Assembly (NCBI GenBank): GCA_013697725.1
Contig: JACCWI010000040.1
Location: 62,001-126,000, forward strand
Reading direction: 5' to 3'
From: Tatlockia sp.
GTDB taxonomy: Bacteria; Pseudomonadota; Gammaproteobacteria; Legionellales; Legionellaceae
DNA: 64,000 bases
The first letter of the stretch is position 1. The number at the start of each line of letters is the position of its first letter. The translations under genes and the position numbers were made by a program. Under the pieces are notes generated by a model. The model did not search any database. It worked only from the letters and a program-made list of their open reading frames with translations, and had not been told where the DNA came from. Positions 8,583-18,043 of the stretch are shown here, piece after piece.

Positions 8583-8698
8583 TTAAGAAATTAAAAAATT
8601 TGGTTAAAAATATGGACTTTGTTCATTTTAGCGATAAAGTCGCAAAATCTTTAAAAGCGGACTAAAATTAAAGAATTGATGAAAATCTGGGTAAAATC

Positions 8699-11600
8699 AT
8701 GGCTTTGAGCTGGGATGAAAAGCTGGAAGAATTAATTAAGGGAAGATATAACAGCAAGATTTCTGCCGGGCTGGTTTTAAAATATATTAATAGTCTACCT
8801 ACAAATTATAAAGATGAATTCTCACCAAAAATTGCACTTAAAGATTTCCACTATTTGGAGAAATTGACCGCAATAAATCAGCTGGAAATCATTTTTTATT
8901 CAATACCAAAGCAGGAACATTCTTTGCATTTGCGTCTATATTTATGGCAAGAACCCATGTTTCTTTCCGATATTTTACCAATCTTTGATAATTTTAATTT
9001 AAGAATTTACAGTGCTCAAACCTATAGCCTAAAGTCGGCAGCTGATAAATCTTTATGGATTTGTGACTTTGCAGTTTCTTATGGTCAAACCAATCAATTA
9101 AAAATCAAGGCAATAGCTAAATTATTCAAAGAAGCGTTTACCATTGTTTACTTTGGTTTTGCAGAAAATGACGGCTTTAACAAACTTATACTCGGCGCAG
9201 AGCTTGAGTGGCGTGAAGTCTTAATTTTGCGTTGCTATGCAAAATATTTTCATCAAATTAATACGCGCTATTCGCAAATCTTTATTGAAAAAACTTTAGT
9301 TAAAAATAGTGATCTAGCCCATTGCCTAGTTGAGTTATTTCAAGAAAAACACAACCCTGCTAATAAAAAAAGAGAAAAATCCCTTGTATTAGAGTCAAAA
9401 ATTTTAGAGACACTCGATACCGTGCAAAGCCTTGATGAAGATCGTATTATTCGTCATATTTTAAATTTAATTAAAGCGACTCTAAGAACTAATTTTTATC
9501 AGAAAAATGAAGCGAATAAACCTAAAGAATATCTAGCCATAAAATTAGATTCCAAAGCTATTTTGGATATGCCCTTCCCTCAACCTTTATATGAAATTTT
9601 TGTTTACACCTCACAATTTGAAGGTATCCATTTGCGCTCCTCAAAAGTAGCGCGAGGCGGTATTCGCTGGTCTGAACGCACTGAGGATTTTCGTACTGAA
9701 ATCCTGGATTTGATGCATGCTCAAACCATTAAAAACTCCATAATTATACCCTCCGGAGCCAAGGGTGGATTTGTCATTAAAAGCCAACCGGATACCAGAG
9801 AGGCACTTCAAGCTGAGATAGTGCGTTGTTACAAGCTTTTCATCTCTGGTTTATTGGACTTAACGGATAATATTCAAGATCAAGGACTAATACATCCCAA
9901 ACAAGTTGTCTGCTACGATGATTATGATCCTTATTTAGTCGTTGCAGCTGATAAAGGAACGGCTGCTTTTTCTGATCTAGCCAATACAATTTCTGCACAA
10001 TATCAATTTTGGCTAGGCGATGCCTTTGCCTCCGGTGGCTCAACTGGCTATGATCACAAAAAAATGGGCATTACCGCTCGCGGAGCTTGGGAATCAGCAA
10101 AACGACATTTTTTAGAATTAAATATCGATTTATCAAAAAGCGATATTACTGTGGTGGGCATTGGGGACATGAGCGGTGATGTATTTGGCAATGGCATGAT
10201 CTATTCAGACCGAATAAAGCTTGTCGCGGCTTTTGATAATAGACATATTTTTATTGATCCCGCTCCAGAGCCAAAAATTTCCTATAAAGAACGAGTTCGG
10301 TTATTTAACTTACCCCTTTCATCCTGGGAGGATTATCAAGCTCAGATAATTTCTCCAGGCGGCGGTGTTTTTAAGCGCTCAGAGAAAGCAATAAAACTTT
10401 CCCCGCAAATAAAAGATCTATTAAAAATAGCAAATAATAGTTTAGCTCCCGATGATCTTATTCGCGCAATTCTCAAAGCCCCAGTACAAATGCTATATAA
10501 TGGCGGGATAGGAACCTATGTCAAAGCCAATGCAGAAACTAATCTGGAAGTGGGCGATCGTACTAATGATTGGTGTCGGGTTAATGGTGATGAACTTCAA
10601 ACACAGGTAGTTGTTGAAGGCGGAAATTTAGGATTTACTCAATTAGGGCGTATAGAATTTGCGCTTAAAGGGGGGTTAATCAATACCGATTCCATTGATA
10701 ATTCTGCAGGCGTTGATTGTTCAGACCATGAAGTAAATTTAAAAATTTTATTAAATAGCCAGATCGCAATCGGTAAATTAACTGAGAAAAAACGTAATAA
10801 ATTATTAGCTGATGCAACTAATGAAGTAGCTAAACTAGTTTTAAATGATAATTATGAACAAGCCTTACTTATCAGTTATTCCGCCTTCCGCAGCAAATCC
10901 AACCTTAGTCTTCATGTAGAATTTATTAAAAATATGATTTCGCAAGGCCTTATTGATCCTGGTATTGATTTCATTCCTGACAATAAAAAAATGTTAGAAC
11001 GTAAAGCAGCAGGAATTGGCCTAACCCGCCCCGAATTAGCTGTGTTGATTGCCTATACTAAAATAGGCATAAATAAGAACATCTTAACCACCAATTTACC
11101 TGAAGAACCTTTACTGATGCAAATTGAAAAAACTGCATTTCCTAAGTCAATTTGTAAAAAATATTGCATTGGCATGGATAATCATCCCTTAAGACGAGAT
11201 ATTGTTGCAACCCAATTATCTAATCGAATCGTGAATGAAATGGGCATTACTTATGTATACCGCTTGCAAAAAGAAATGGGCGCTTCCATAGAAGAAATAA
11301 TAAGAGCTCATACACTTGCTTCGTGTATTTATAAAACAGAAGAATTACAAGAACTTATTCTTTCTTTAAATTTCAAAATACCGCTTAATACTCAATATGA
11401 AATGCTTTATTACATCCGTTATTTAGTAAGTATTGCTACCCGCTGGTTTTTAAATAGCAATTATCTGCAGGAAAATTTAGAGGATGTGGTTAAACGCTTT
11501 TCACCTCATATTAAAACCTTGGAAAAACTAACCCCCCAATTGATGGGTGGCCTGACAAAGCAATATCTTGAAAAATTAACTGAAGAATTCTTGGCTTTAG

Positions 11601-12058
11601 GAATCCCAACCGAAAAAGCTTATCGCATCGCAACCTACCGCACGATGTATTCGGCCCTCAATATTATTGAAATTTCTTTAAAAAATAATTTTGAATTAGT
11701 CAGAACCACCAAAATGTATTACGTTGTGGGTGAGCGTTTTAATTTGTTGTGGTTCCGCGACCAGATAGGACACGACAATCGAGAAGGGCATTGGAATACT
11801 CTTTCACGCCTGACCATTCGTGACGAACTGGACCTTGCCCAGCGAGAACTTACAATAGCAATTTTAAATCTAGATCCCTTGGAAATGGATGCCAATCGTC
11901 TGGTGGATGAGTGGATAAATTGCAATCAACGGATTTTTGCCCATTGGGAGACGTTACTAGAGCAACTGCACAGTACTAATAATGTGGACTACCCTATGAT
12001 TTTTATAGCTATGCGAGAGTTAATTCGTTTGACCGTAGGTAAAGATAGCGTTTGCTGA
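8699..12058 (+). CDS. NAD-specific glutamate dehydrogenase, N-terminally short form
   Basis: This 1119-residue protein matches the catalytic and C-terminal parts of the large bacterial NAD-glutamate dehydrogenases, which convert glutamate to 2-oxoglutarate and ammonia. Motifs include SSKVARGGIRWSERTEDFRTEILDL, the catalytic-lysine region SGAKGGFV, and VVGIGDMSGDVFGNGM for NAD binding. The usual 180-kDa family has about 1600 residues with ACT-like N-terminal domains. This one begins at the equivalent of the middle (WDEKLEELIKGRYN), so some 450-500 regulatory residues are missing. The 150 bases upstream hold no open remnant of that part. The catalytic core looks intact, so it is probably a functional short variant rather than a pseudogene. 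Confidence 0.85.
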   Translation: MALSWDEKLEELIKGRYNSKISAGLVLKYINSLPTNYKDEFSPKIALKDFHYLEKLTAINQLEIIFYSIPKQEHSLHLRLYLWQEPMFLSDILPIFDNFNLRIYSAQTYSLKSAADKSLWICDFAVSYGQTNQLKIKAIAKLFKEAFTIVYFGFAENDGFNKLILGAELEWREVLILRCYAKYFHQINTRYSQIFIEKTLVKNSDLAHCLVELFQEKHNPANKKREKSLVLESKILETLDTVQSLDEDRIIRHILNLIKATLRTNFYQKNEANKPKEYLAIKLDSKAILDMPFPQPLYEIFVYTSQFEGIHLRSSKVARGGIRWSERTEDFRTEILDLMHAQTIKNSIIIPSGAKGGFVIKSQPDTREALQAEIVRCYKLFISGLLDLTDNIQDQGLIHPKQVVCYDDYDPYLVVAADKGTAAFSDLANTISAQYQFWLGDAFASGGSTGYDHKKMGITARGAWESAKRHFLELNIDLSKSDITVVGIGDMSGDVFGNGMIYSDRIKLVAAFDNRHIFIDPAPEPKISYKERVRLFNLPLSSWEDYQAQIISPGGGVFKRSEKAIKLSPQIKDLLKIANNSLAPDDLIRAILKAPVQMLYNGGIGTYVKANAETNLEVGDRTNDWCRVNGDELQTQVVVEGGNLGFTQLGRIEFALKGGLINTDSIDNSAGVDCSDHEVNLKILLNSQIAIGKLTEKKRNKLLADATNEVAKLVLNDNYEQALLISYSAFRSKSNLSLHVEFIKNMISQGLIDPGIDFIPDNKKMLERKAAGIGLTRPELAVLIAYTKIGINKNILTTNLPEEPLLMQIEKTAFPKSICKKYCIGMDNHPLRRDIVATQLSNRIVNEMGITYVYRLQKEMGASIEEIIRAHTLASCIYKTEELQELILSLNFKIPLNTQYEMLYYIRYLVSIATRWFLNSNYLQENLEDVVKRFSPHIKTLEKLTPQLMGGLTKQYLEKLTEEFLALGIPTEKAYRIATYRTMYSALNIIEISLKNNFELVRTTKMYYVVGERFNLLWFRDQIGHDNREGHWNTLSRLTIRDELDLAQRELTIAILNLDPLEMDANRLVDEWINCNQRIFAHWETLLEQLHSTNNVDYPMIFIAMRELIRLTVGKDSVC

Positions 12059-12151
12059 ATCCCCATTGTAATTTAATTGTGACTTTGACTAATTTTTAGG
12101 AAAAGCTTAGATTTTTTGAAGAGGATAATTCATCTTTCTGGTTTCTTGGAG

Positions 12152-12694
12152 TTAATTATTTTTCCAAATTCTCGCCAGCGCTGCGTATTCACCCGGTGTT
12201 AAAATTTGCTCGCTAGTCAGATGATTTTCACTTTTATACCTGGATGTTAATAATTGAGTTAAAAGTAGCTGTTGTAACTGAATAAGAGTTTGATAATTTT
12301 TTTCTTCGCTTATGAGACGCCAAATTCCCTGCATTATAAGGGAGCGACCTTCGACATTTGGTAAAAACTGTCCTTGCATAGCAATCCATTCATAGTTTTC
12401 CGCAATTTGAATACGAAATTCAGCCTCAAACTGATCATAATAAGTTTTTGAGTGGGTTAGTTTTTCTATAACATCTTTGCGGTCATCAGAATGGATTTTT
12501 GTTATAAAAAACTTTGTTTTACAAGGTTCAGAAGAGGTGAAAAGGGGCTTAAAGTAACCAAAATCAGTGATTAGGTCGCTTGATAGCTCCCATTGCCAAA
12601 AATTTAATTGAGCCGTATCTAAAATTAAATTGAATTGGGAAGTTGTGATTTCAAACTTAGACTTAATCTTACGCATATTTTTTGATTGATTCAT
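12152..12694 (-). CDS. Stand-alone PAS domain protein
   Basis: The 180-residue protein contains one PAS fold of the PAS_3 type. It opens with LDTAQLNFWQWELSSD, has the IHSDDRKDVIEKL linker, then FEAEFRIQIAENYEWIAMQGQFLPNVEGRSLIMQGIWRLISEEK, the usual PAC block. No kinase, GGDEF or other output domain is fused, so it may sense a ligand or bind a partner. The C-terminal 40 residues are Gln/Leu-rich and helical. It faces the glutamate dehydrogenase gene tail-to-tail. Confidence 0.7.
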   Translation of the reverse strand: MNQSKNMRKIKSKFEITTSQFNLILDTAQLNFWQWELSSDLITDFGYFKPLFTSSEPCKTKFFITKIHSDDRKDVIEKLTHSKTYYDQFEAEFRIQIAENYEWIAMQGQFLPNVEGRSLIMQGIWRLISEEKNYQTLIQLQQLLLTQLLTSRYKSENHLTSEQILTPGEYAALARIWKNN

Positions 12695-12908
12695 GGGGCT
12701 TTAAATTTTAGAGGTCTATTTTTATATTTAACATAGTTTTTATGAGTTTACTAAAAGCCGCTACATAAAAATCACTCAGTTAATTTTTAATTATCAAAAA
12801 CGAATCAATATCCTAAACGAGTCAGGTACTTAGGGATTTAAAATTAATAGAGAATTGATGCATTTTAAAGCATAGCTATTAAGACTTGTTCTGAATTTAA
12901 GGCATGGA

Positions 12909-12938
12909 ATGGATACCCAGGATAAGCTGGGTATCCAT
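12909..12938. repeat. Perfect 12-bp inverted repeat in an intergenic gap
   Basis: ATGGATACCCAG and CTGGGTATCCAT flank a 6-base loop. It lies just past the 3' end of the 403-residue gene (- strand) but has no T run on either strand. It could be a weak terminator or part of a dispersed palindromic repeat. Confidence 0.55.
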
Positions 12939-12965
12939 GTTAAGAGTCTGAAAATCTCACTTTGA

Positions 12966-14177
12966 TTAATAAGTTGAGCTCGTTAGAATCTGCTTTTCAG
13001 GATGAATTTCGTCATCCACCAGTTTACCCATCTCTTCAAAGGCTCCATCATCAGCAAGCAATTCATTTTTATAGTTGTCCAACGCAAATTTACTATGCGT
13101 TTGATTGTCAAAGAAAGTCCCTATAAAGCCTTTCTCAGCATATAACGCAGCATAAACCGCCGGTGCAATCGTTATAAAGGCGATAACGCCTGCTAATGCT
13201 TTCAAAATCGGAAGAACAAAATCAATAAATTCACGAGCTGCCAAGGGTAGCGCCTCATAAAATTCAGTGTTTTGACGGAATTTGGCAAACTCTGCTTCGC
13301 TTTCTTTAATATCAGCAAGACATTTTTTTCTAAAATCCTTAAGTTTTTCCTTAAGTTCTGCTGCTGGGGCAGCATTTTTAAAAGAATTAAAAAATTCATC
13401 GCGATAGGCTTTTAAATTCTCAGATAAATTACGAGCAGTCTGTGCAACTTTTTTATAGGCGTTATCTGGTGATGATCGACTTTCAAGTTCAGATAGTTTT
13501 TTGTCAAATTTTGCAAATTCTCGGTTAAATTTTCGTTCTTTTTCATACAAATGTTGATGAAGCTCGTAAAGCTTATTGACTTCATACTGAACTTGTTCAG
13601 AGCTTGTTGAGGCATAAAGGGAGGAAGAAGTTAAAGAATAATTAATTGCTTGATTTACACGTTCTTGAAGCTGTGCAATTACAGAAATATTCTCTGGATA
13701 AAAACTAAGGGTTTTTTTCAAAAGAAATAATTGTTGGGGTGTATAATTAGATAAATCACCTGCAGCACGAAAAAGGGAGGACTTTTCTAATTCATTTTGT
13801 AAGTGTATCTGAGGAATATTACTCAAAGAAATGTACAAATAATTGGCTAATTCATCGGGTTCTTTAACCCCGTTAAAGCTATTTTTTATAGAGCTAGCTA
13901 ATTCTTTATACTTGGCTCTTTTATACTTGTCCTCTGCAAGCTTCTCATTTGTAAAAAGGATTACAAACTTATCTCTAACCAGCCCGTCTAGAAATGATGA
14001 ATGTTTAATATCATTTTCTAGCTCTAAAAAATCTGTTCTAACGTCTGAGTTCTGCATATCAGGTAAGATTTTTGCTCTTTCTAAAATCATATAATTTACA
14101 AGTTGGGACTTCTCGTTAGGGCTTAATGATGTAGTAATGTTCGCTGCGCGCAGGGTGTCAGTAAGTTTGTCTCTCAT
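12966..14177 (-). CDS. Unrecognised coiled-coil protein with one membrane hairpin, possible effector
   Basis: I do not recognise this 403-residue protein. Residues about 1-300 are charged and helical, with coiled-coil character around KLYELHQHLYEKERKFNREFAKFDKKLSELE (roughly residues 200-240). A single hydrophobic stretch near residues 318-345 (VLPILKALAGVIAFITIAPAVYAAL) could be one helix or a hairpin. The last 60 residues are polar with an acidic patch (DDGAFEEMGKLVDDEI) close to the C-terminus, like the E-block signal of Dot/Icm substrates. No signal peptide is seen. A promoter-like TTGCAA-N17-CATAAT precedes the start. An effector role is a guess from architecture and genome. Confidence 0.55.
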   Translation of the reverse strand: MRDKLTDTLRAANITTSLSPNEKSQLVNYMILERAKILPDMQNSDVRTDFLELENDIKHSSFLDGLVRDKFVILFTNEKLAEDKYKRAKYKELASSIKNSFNGVKEPDELANYLYISLSNIPQIHLQNELEKSSLFRAAGDLSNYTPQQLFLLKKTLSFYPENISVIAQLQERVNQAINYSLTSSSLYASTSSEQVQYEVNKLYELHQHLYEKERKFNREFAKFDKKLSELESRSSPDNAYKKVAQTARNLSENLKAYRDEFFNSFKNAAPAAELKEKLKDFRKKCLADIKESEAEFAKFRQNTEFYEALPLAAREFIDFVLPILKALAGVIAFITIAPAVYAALYAEKGFIGTFFDNQTHSKFALDNYKNELLADDGAFEEMGKLVDDEIHPEKQILTSSTY

Positions 14178-14270
14178 GAGCTATCCACCTCTAGGTAATA
14201 AAAAAATGCATTATGATTGATTTAAGTAACATTTGCAAATTTCATCGTCTAATTCAAGATTGAAACGTTC

Positions 14271-15350
14271 TTAAAGCGGATGAATTGCTTCTAAATTACT
14301 CAATAAATATTCACTGTTCTCTAAATTTGGCCCTGAATGTAATGTTGAGGGCCATTTAAATAACATAATAGTCAACACATTGCGGTGCTCGGCTTGATTT
14401 AAATCATCCAACCCTGTTCTATCACTAATCATTTGCATCTCTGAATCAAATTGCTTGGCTAAATGAATTTTAATTTTGCTTAGCGCTGATGAATGAGTCG
14501 CTTTATGCAGTAAATAAAAAGTTAAGCCCACTTCAGCAATAACATCAGGCTTGGTTTTCGATAAAATTCTATCTATATTTTTCACAAAATAGTTATAAAT
14601 CCAGGAAAACTCTTGCGGGGATAATTCATGCTGATAATAGGCACTTGCCGCAAAAATAATATGAGTCATTCCGTAGATTTTATCCTCAAAAACTTTATCA
14701 GAAAGTGTCTTATCATTTGTTTCGGGAAATAGTGATTGAAAGCGCTTAATAAACTCCTTTCTTAGATCAATTAAATTTAAGCGTTCTAGCAAATAAATGA
14801 AGTTGGCTACCTGCGCAGAAGACGCTTTTATCACAGTAGAATCTAAAAGAAAATAACGTAAAAAAGGGATATTTTTTCTAATATAATTCAATGCTATCGG
14901 GGCTTTAGAGTATAGATGAGAGCTCAAAATTCCAACTTGATGGGCATGATCCAAAATGATTAACATTTTAAGTGCATTAGTTATCCCGGGAAATTTTGCA
15001 AGTAATAACTTACGTTTTTCTTCCTTTGTAAACGATTCATAATTCAGCGGTAAATGAATGAATTTCGCATTAAATTTTTCCAGAAAATAAGGCCGTTTTT
15101 TTAGTAAATACTCTAATTGATAACTTTCAATAAATTGATAGGCAACGATTGGGGAGAGATAGTCTTTTTTTCCGGTAATTCGGTAAAGACGAATAGCATA
15201 GTGTGATTGATTTATAGGCCTCATTTTATAGAGGTTTCGGTCAAATTTATTTTGTATTTTATTAGCCACATCTATAGGAATTGCCAGGGAAATTTGACAA
15301 TATAAACCCAAAACTAAAATTAGCTTAAATTTTAAAATTTGAAAAAGCAC
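14271..15350 (-). CDS. Exported protein of unknown function (DUF3541-like)
   Basis: This 359-residue protein has an N-terminal signal peptide (hydrophobic LILVLGLYCQISLA, cleavage probably near residue 23). The mature part is mostly helical. Its first 60 residues, including NLYKMRPINQSHYAIRLYRITG, recall the uncharacterised DUF3541 family of gamma-proteobacteria; that match is from memory and tentative. It begins 12 bases after the stop of the subtilase gene on the same strand, so the two are almost certainly co-transcribed, and a periplasmic or secreted role linked to the protease is possible. Confidence 0.6.
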   Translation of the reverse strand: MLFQILKFKLILVLGLYCQISLAIPIDVANKIQNKFDRNLYKMRPINQSHYAIRLYRITGKKDYLSPIVAYQFIESYQLEYLLKKRPYFLEKFNAKFIHLPLNYESFTKEEKRKLLLAKFPGITNALKMLIILDHAHQVGILSSHLYSKAPIALNYIRKNIPFLRYFLLDSTVIKASSAQVANFIYLLERLNLIDLRKEFIKRFQSLFPETNDKTLSDKVFEDKIYGMTHIIFAASAYYQHELSPQEFSWIYNYFVKNIDRILSKTKPDVIAEVGLTFYLLHKATHSSALSKIKIHLAKQFDSEMQMISDRTGLDDLNQAEHRNVLTIMLFKWPSTLHSGPNLENSEYLLSNLEAIHPL

Positions 15351-15362
15351 TTTAAACTCGTT

Positions 15363-17162
15363 TTAAGAGGAAGCCTTTTGTTTTTTTATCCTTAAAACAA
15401 GAGCAAAAGGTTCTGTAGGGCTGCCATCTATTGAAGGATTCAATAGTTTTACTCGGACTAGCGCGCGTAGTGATTTTGTTGAGGTTGAGCATTCTCTTTG
15501 TCCAGTAGCTCGAACACAGTTGGCCACCTGGTGAACCGTGTCGATTGAACTATCATCTTTAGCTATGATTTTGTGGCTGTCTAAATCGATAAGTTCAAGA
15601 ACAAGGTGACTAAGACGCCATTCTGTGCTGTCTTTGAAATAACCTACTCGGCGTTCATGAACTAAAGTCAGTTTTTCACCAATATCTAACTGAGCATGAA
15701 ATTCTTGCACAGGATTTTCAGCAGATAATTGACTTTCAATGATATTCATTCGTTGTTCAAAGGCTGTTTGCATATTTAGGTAGCCCCAACCATAGGTTCG
15801 GTTCCATTCTGAACCCATTACTGGAAAATGATTCATTATCGTGCCACTAAATGGATTCGCCTGGCCGTTATCAGACCAGGCATCAGCGCTATTAATAAGT
15901 AAGGCTTTAACTGCCATGGGGTTTTTTATACCAGCATCTTGAACTAATAAAGCAGAAGCCCCGACGTGGGGCGCTGCAGAACTAGTCCCACCCATCAAAC
16001 GAAAACCTTCACGATAATCCATAGCGGCTGGATAATTAAAACCATAGGTTCGAGGATCAGGTGCGCACGTGCGAGTAGCAAAACCGGGAGCACTTAAATC
16101 AGGTTTACGACGACCAAAAGGCGTAGGACCGCGACTAGAGGTTGAATGAATAAAATGCAGCTCGCGGTTAGGAGTTTTATATTTTAAGCCCTTATCGAAA
16201 GTAACGGTATCCATGTTAGCAATTGTTAAGGCGTTGTAATTATCGCCAGGAACAGTTAATTTTGAGGCATAGGGGAGCTGTGAAGTTGGTTCTATATAAC
16301 CCTCATTACCTGCAGATTTGACCCATAATATTTTTTCATGATTAACCACATAGTCAATAACCTTTGCCAAACCACTCCAGTCGGTACAATTAGGACAGGA
16401 AAGGGCGCCATTCCCTATGCTGTAATTAATAATAGTGGGTCTCATTCCAGATCGCTTGAGCATCCAATCCAAAGTACTTAGGCTTAGCATAATATTTTTC
16501 ATATCAGCAGTTTCTTCGCCAGAGAGGCCAGAGACAATAGTTTTAGCCCCATAGGCAATGCCTTTATATTGAGGATCTGTGCTCGAATAGATACAGGCTA
16601 TACCCGTGCCGTGAGCTGTACGCACTCCGTTCTGATAGTCAGCATAACGTGAACCCTCTTCTTTACGTACTCGCAAATGCTTGTCTGCTAAAATAGGATG
16701 ATCCGGATCAACACCATCGTCAATTAGACCAATAATTCCTTGAGACCCTGTATAGCCATGAGCCCACCAATTTTTTACATCCGGATAATATAATGACGGC
16801 GCCAATTTTATCGCCTGAGCGGTGATATCAAGTTCTTGTGTACCGGATTGGTAGGAGGAAATTTGCGCAACAGCATGATGATTGCTAAGCTCCTGAAAAA
16901 GCTCAATATCAGCTGGCATTCGTACGGTTACTGCTGGCATAAAGTCAAGTTCCTGGATTTTTACCTCAGGATATTTGCTAATATCTTCGATAAATTGTCT
17001 TTTTCCTGCCACCGAGTGAAGAAAAACAATAAGAGAAAGAGGTGCGGGTTGAGCTTGTTGCTTTAAGCTTAGGAAGGATGAGACATCGCTATCGATACGT
17101 GCTTTGGCAAAAGCAGGTGACAAAAAAACAATCAAAGGGATAATTATTAATAGATTTTTCAT
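15363..17162 (-). CDS. Secreted subtilisin-family (S8) serine peptidase
   Basis: The 599-residue protein carries a signal peptide (MKNLLIIIPLIVFLSPAFA) and a complete S8 catalytic triad: Asp148 in GLIDDGVDPDH, His184 in AHGTGIA and Ser394 in GGTSSAAPHVG. The oxyanion Asn is in SAGNEG. Residues about 25-110 look like an inhibitor-type propeptide. About 120 residues follow the catalytic domain and may form a C-terminal beta domain. Cys residues (CPNCTDW, TCAPD, NCVRATGQREC) fit an exported protein. It is probably secreted by the Sec/type II route. Substrates unknown. It leads a likely operon with the exported protein downstream. Confidence 0.88.
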   Translation of the reverse strand: MKNLLIIIPLIVFLSPAFAKARIDSDVSSFLSLKQQAQPAPLSLIVFLHSVAGKRQFIEDISKYPEVKIQELDFMPAVTVRMPADIELFQELSNHHAVAQISSYQSGTQELDITAQAIKLAPSLYYPDVKNWWAHGYTGSQGIIGLIDDGVDPDHPILADKHLRVRKEEGSRYADYQNGVRTAHGTGIACIYSSTDPQYKGIAYGAKTIVSGLSGEETADMKNIMLSLSTLDWMLKRSGMRPTIINYSIGNGALSCPNCTDWSGLAKVIDYVVNHEKILWVKSAGNEGYIEPTSQLPYASKLTVPGDNYNALTIANMDTVTFDKGLKYKTPNRELHFIHSTSSRGPTPFGRRKPDLSAPGFATRTCAPDPRTYGFNYPAAMDYREGFRLMGGTSSAAPHVGASALLVQDAGIKNPMAVKALLINSADAWSDNGQANPFSGTIMNHFPVMGSEWNRTYGWGYLNMQTAFEQRMNIIESQLSAENPVQEFHAQLDIGEKLTLVHERRVGYFKDSTEWRLSHLVLELIDLDSHKIIAKDDSSIDTVHQVANCVRATGQRECSTSTKSLRALVRVKLLNPSIDGSPTEPFALVLRIKKQKASS

Positions 17163-17507
17163 AATTTATGAACAAAAGAGAGAACTCTAACATCAATGGA
17201 ATTAAATAACAATTTAGAATAGAGAACTTTCCTTGATTCTACAGTTTTTTTACTTTTAATTCTCAAATTATTATATTTCCAGTAAGAAGGTCTAAAAATA
17301 TTAAGAGATATCTTACATAAAGATTAGCAAAATCATGATGATTAAAATCAAAACATATTGTATCATTGTTGAAAGTGAAGTATCTAATTAAAAGAGGGTG
17401 CCGTTTTTTGACATATTTTTTGTGTCTAAATTTCAGTAATCATGTAGAACTCAGCTAAATAGATTTTCTAACTCTGTAAAAAAAGTATGAATAGTGAGGT
17501 TAACCCA
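17163..17507. other. AT-rich divergent gap between the subtilase and a response regulator
   Basis: About 340 bases of very AT-rich DNA between two divergent genes. TTGACA at about 17417 could be a -35 for the response regulator, but no good -10 stands at the right distance. No RNA gene, repeat or further open frame is seen. Confidence 0.4.
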
Positions 17508-17915
17508 ATGAATCCAATACGTATTTTAGTTGTCGAAGATTCAAAGATAGCGCAGTTGGTCATGAAAACCAATTTAACAGAACAAGGTTGTACGGTTGAC
17601 TTTGCTTCCGATGCACAGAGCGCTTTAGCTAAAGCAAAGGATTGTCATTACGATGCTATTCTGATGGATATCAGCCTAGGCTCGGGTCCAGATGGCTTTG
17701 ATGCCGCAGCTCAAATTAAAGCTCAGAGCCCCCTTAATCGTAAAACATCCATCGCGGTAGTATCCGGGCATGCTGAACCTGAATATAGGGATAAAGCAGG
17801 CGAGGCTGGGATGGTAGGGTATTTCAATAAACCTTTTACGCAAAAACATGCGGAAAAAATAGTAGGATTTATTAAAAATAATCAATTATCTCGAATTATC
17901 GACCATATGAAATAG
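17508..17915 (+). CDS. Single-domain CheY-like response regulator
   Basis: From the ATG at 17508 (GAGG 8 bases upstream) the protein has 135 residues and is a receiver domain only. The phosphoacceptor is Asp54 in AILMDISLG, with the acidic pair Glu10-Asp11, the Thr/Ser switch in VVSGH and the conserved lysine in YFNKPF. There is no DNA-binding or enzymatic output, so it probably acts by protein-protein contact downstream of a histidine kinase. The ISLGSGPDGFDAA loop resembles receivers fused to or paired with hybrid kinases. No kinase gene is adjacent. An upstream ATG at 17487 would add 7 residues. Confidence 0.85.
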   Translation: MNPIRILVVEDSKIAQLVMKTNLTEQGCTVDFASDAQSALAKAKDCHYDAILMDISLGSGPDGFDAAAQIKAQSPLNRKTSIAVVSGHAEPEYRDKAGEAGMVGYFNKPFTQKHAEKIVGFIKNNQLSRIIDHMK

Positions 17916-18043
17916 TCTGCATTATTAATTAGCCCGATAATTTCTATTTTCTGCTCCGTAGATCTAACAACACTAAATTCTAAGCCTTAGTATTTCTTTT
18001 GGAAGTCTTTCGTTTGGATCACTAATCAAGGTTTTTGCAAAGC

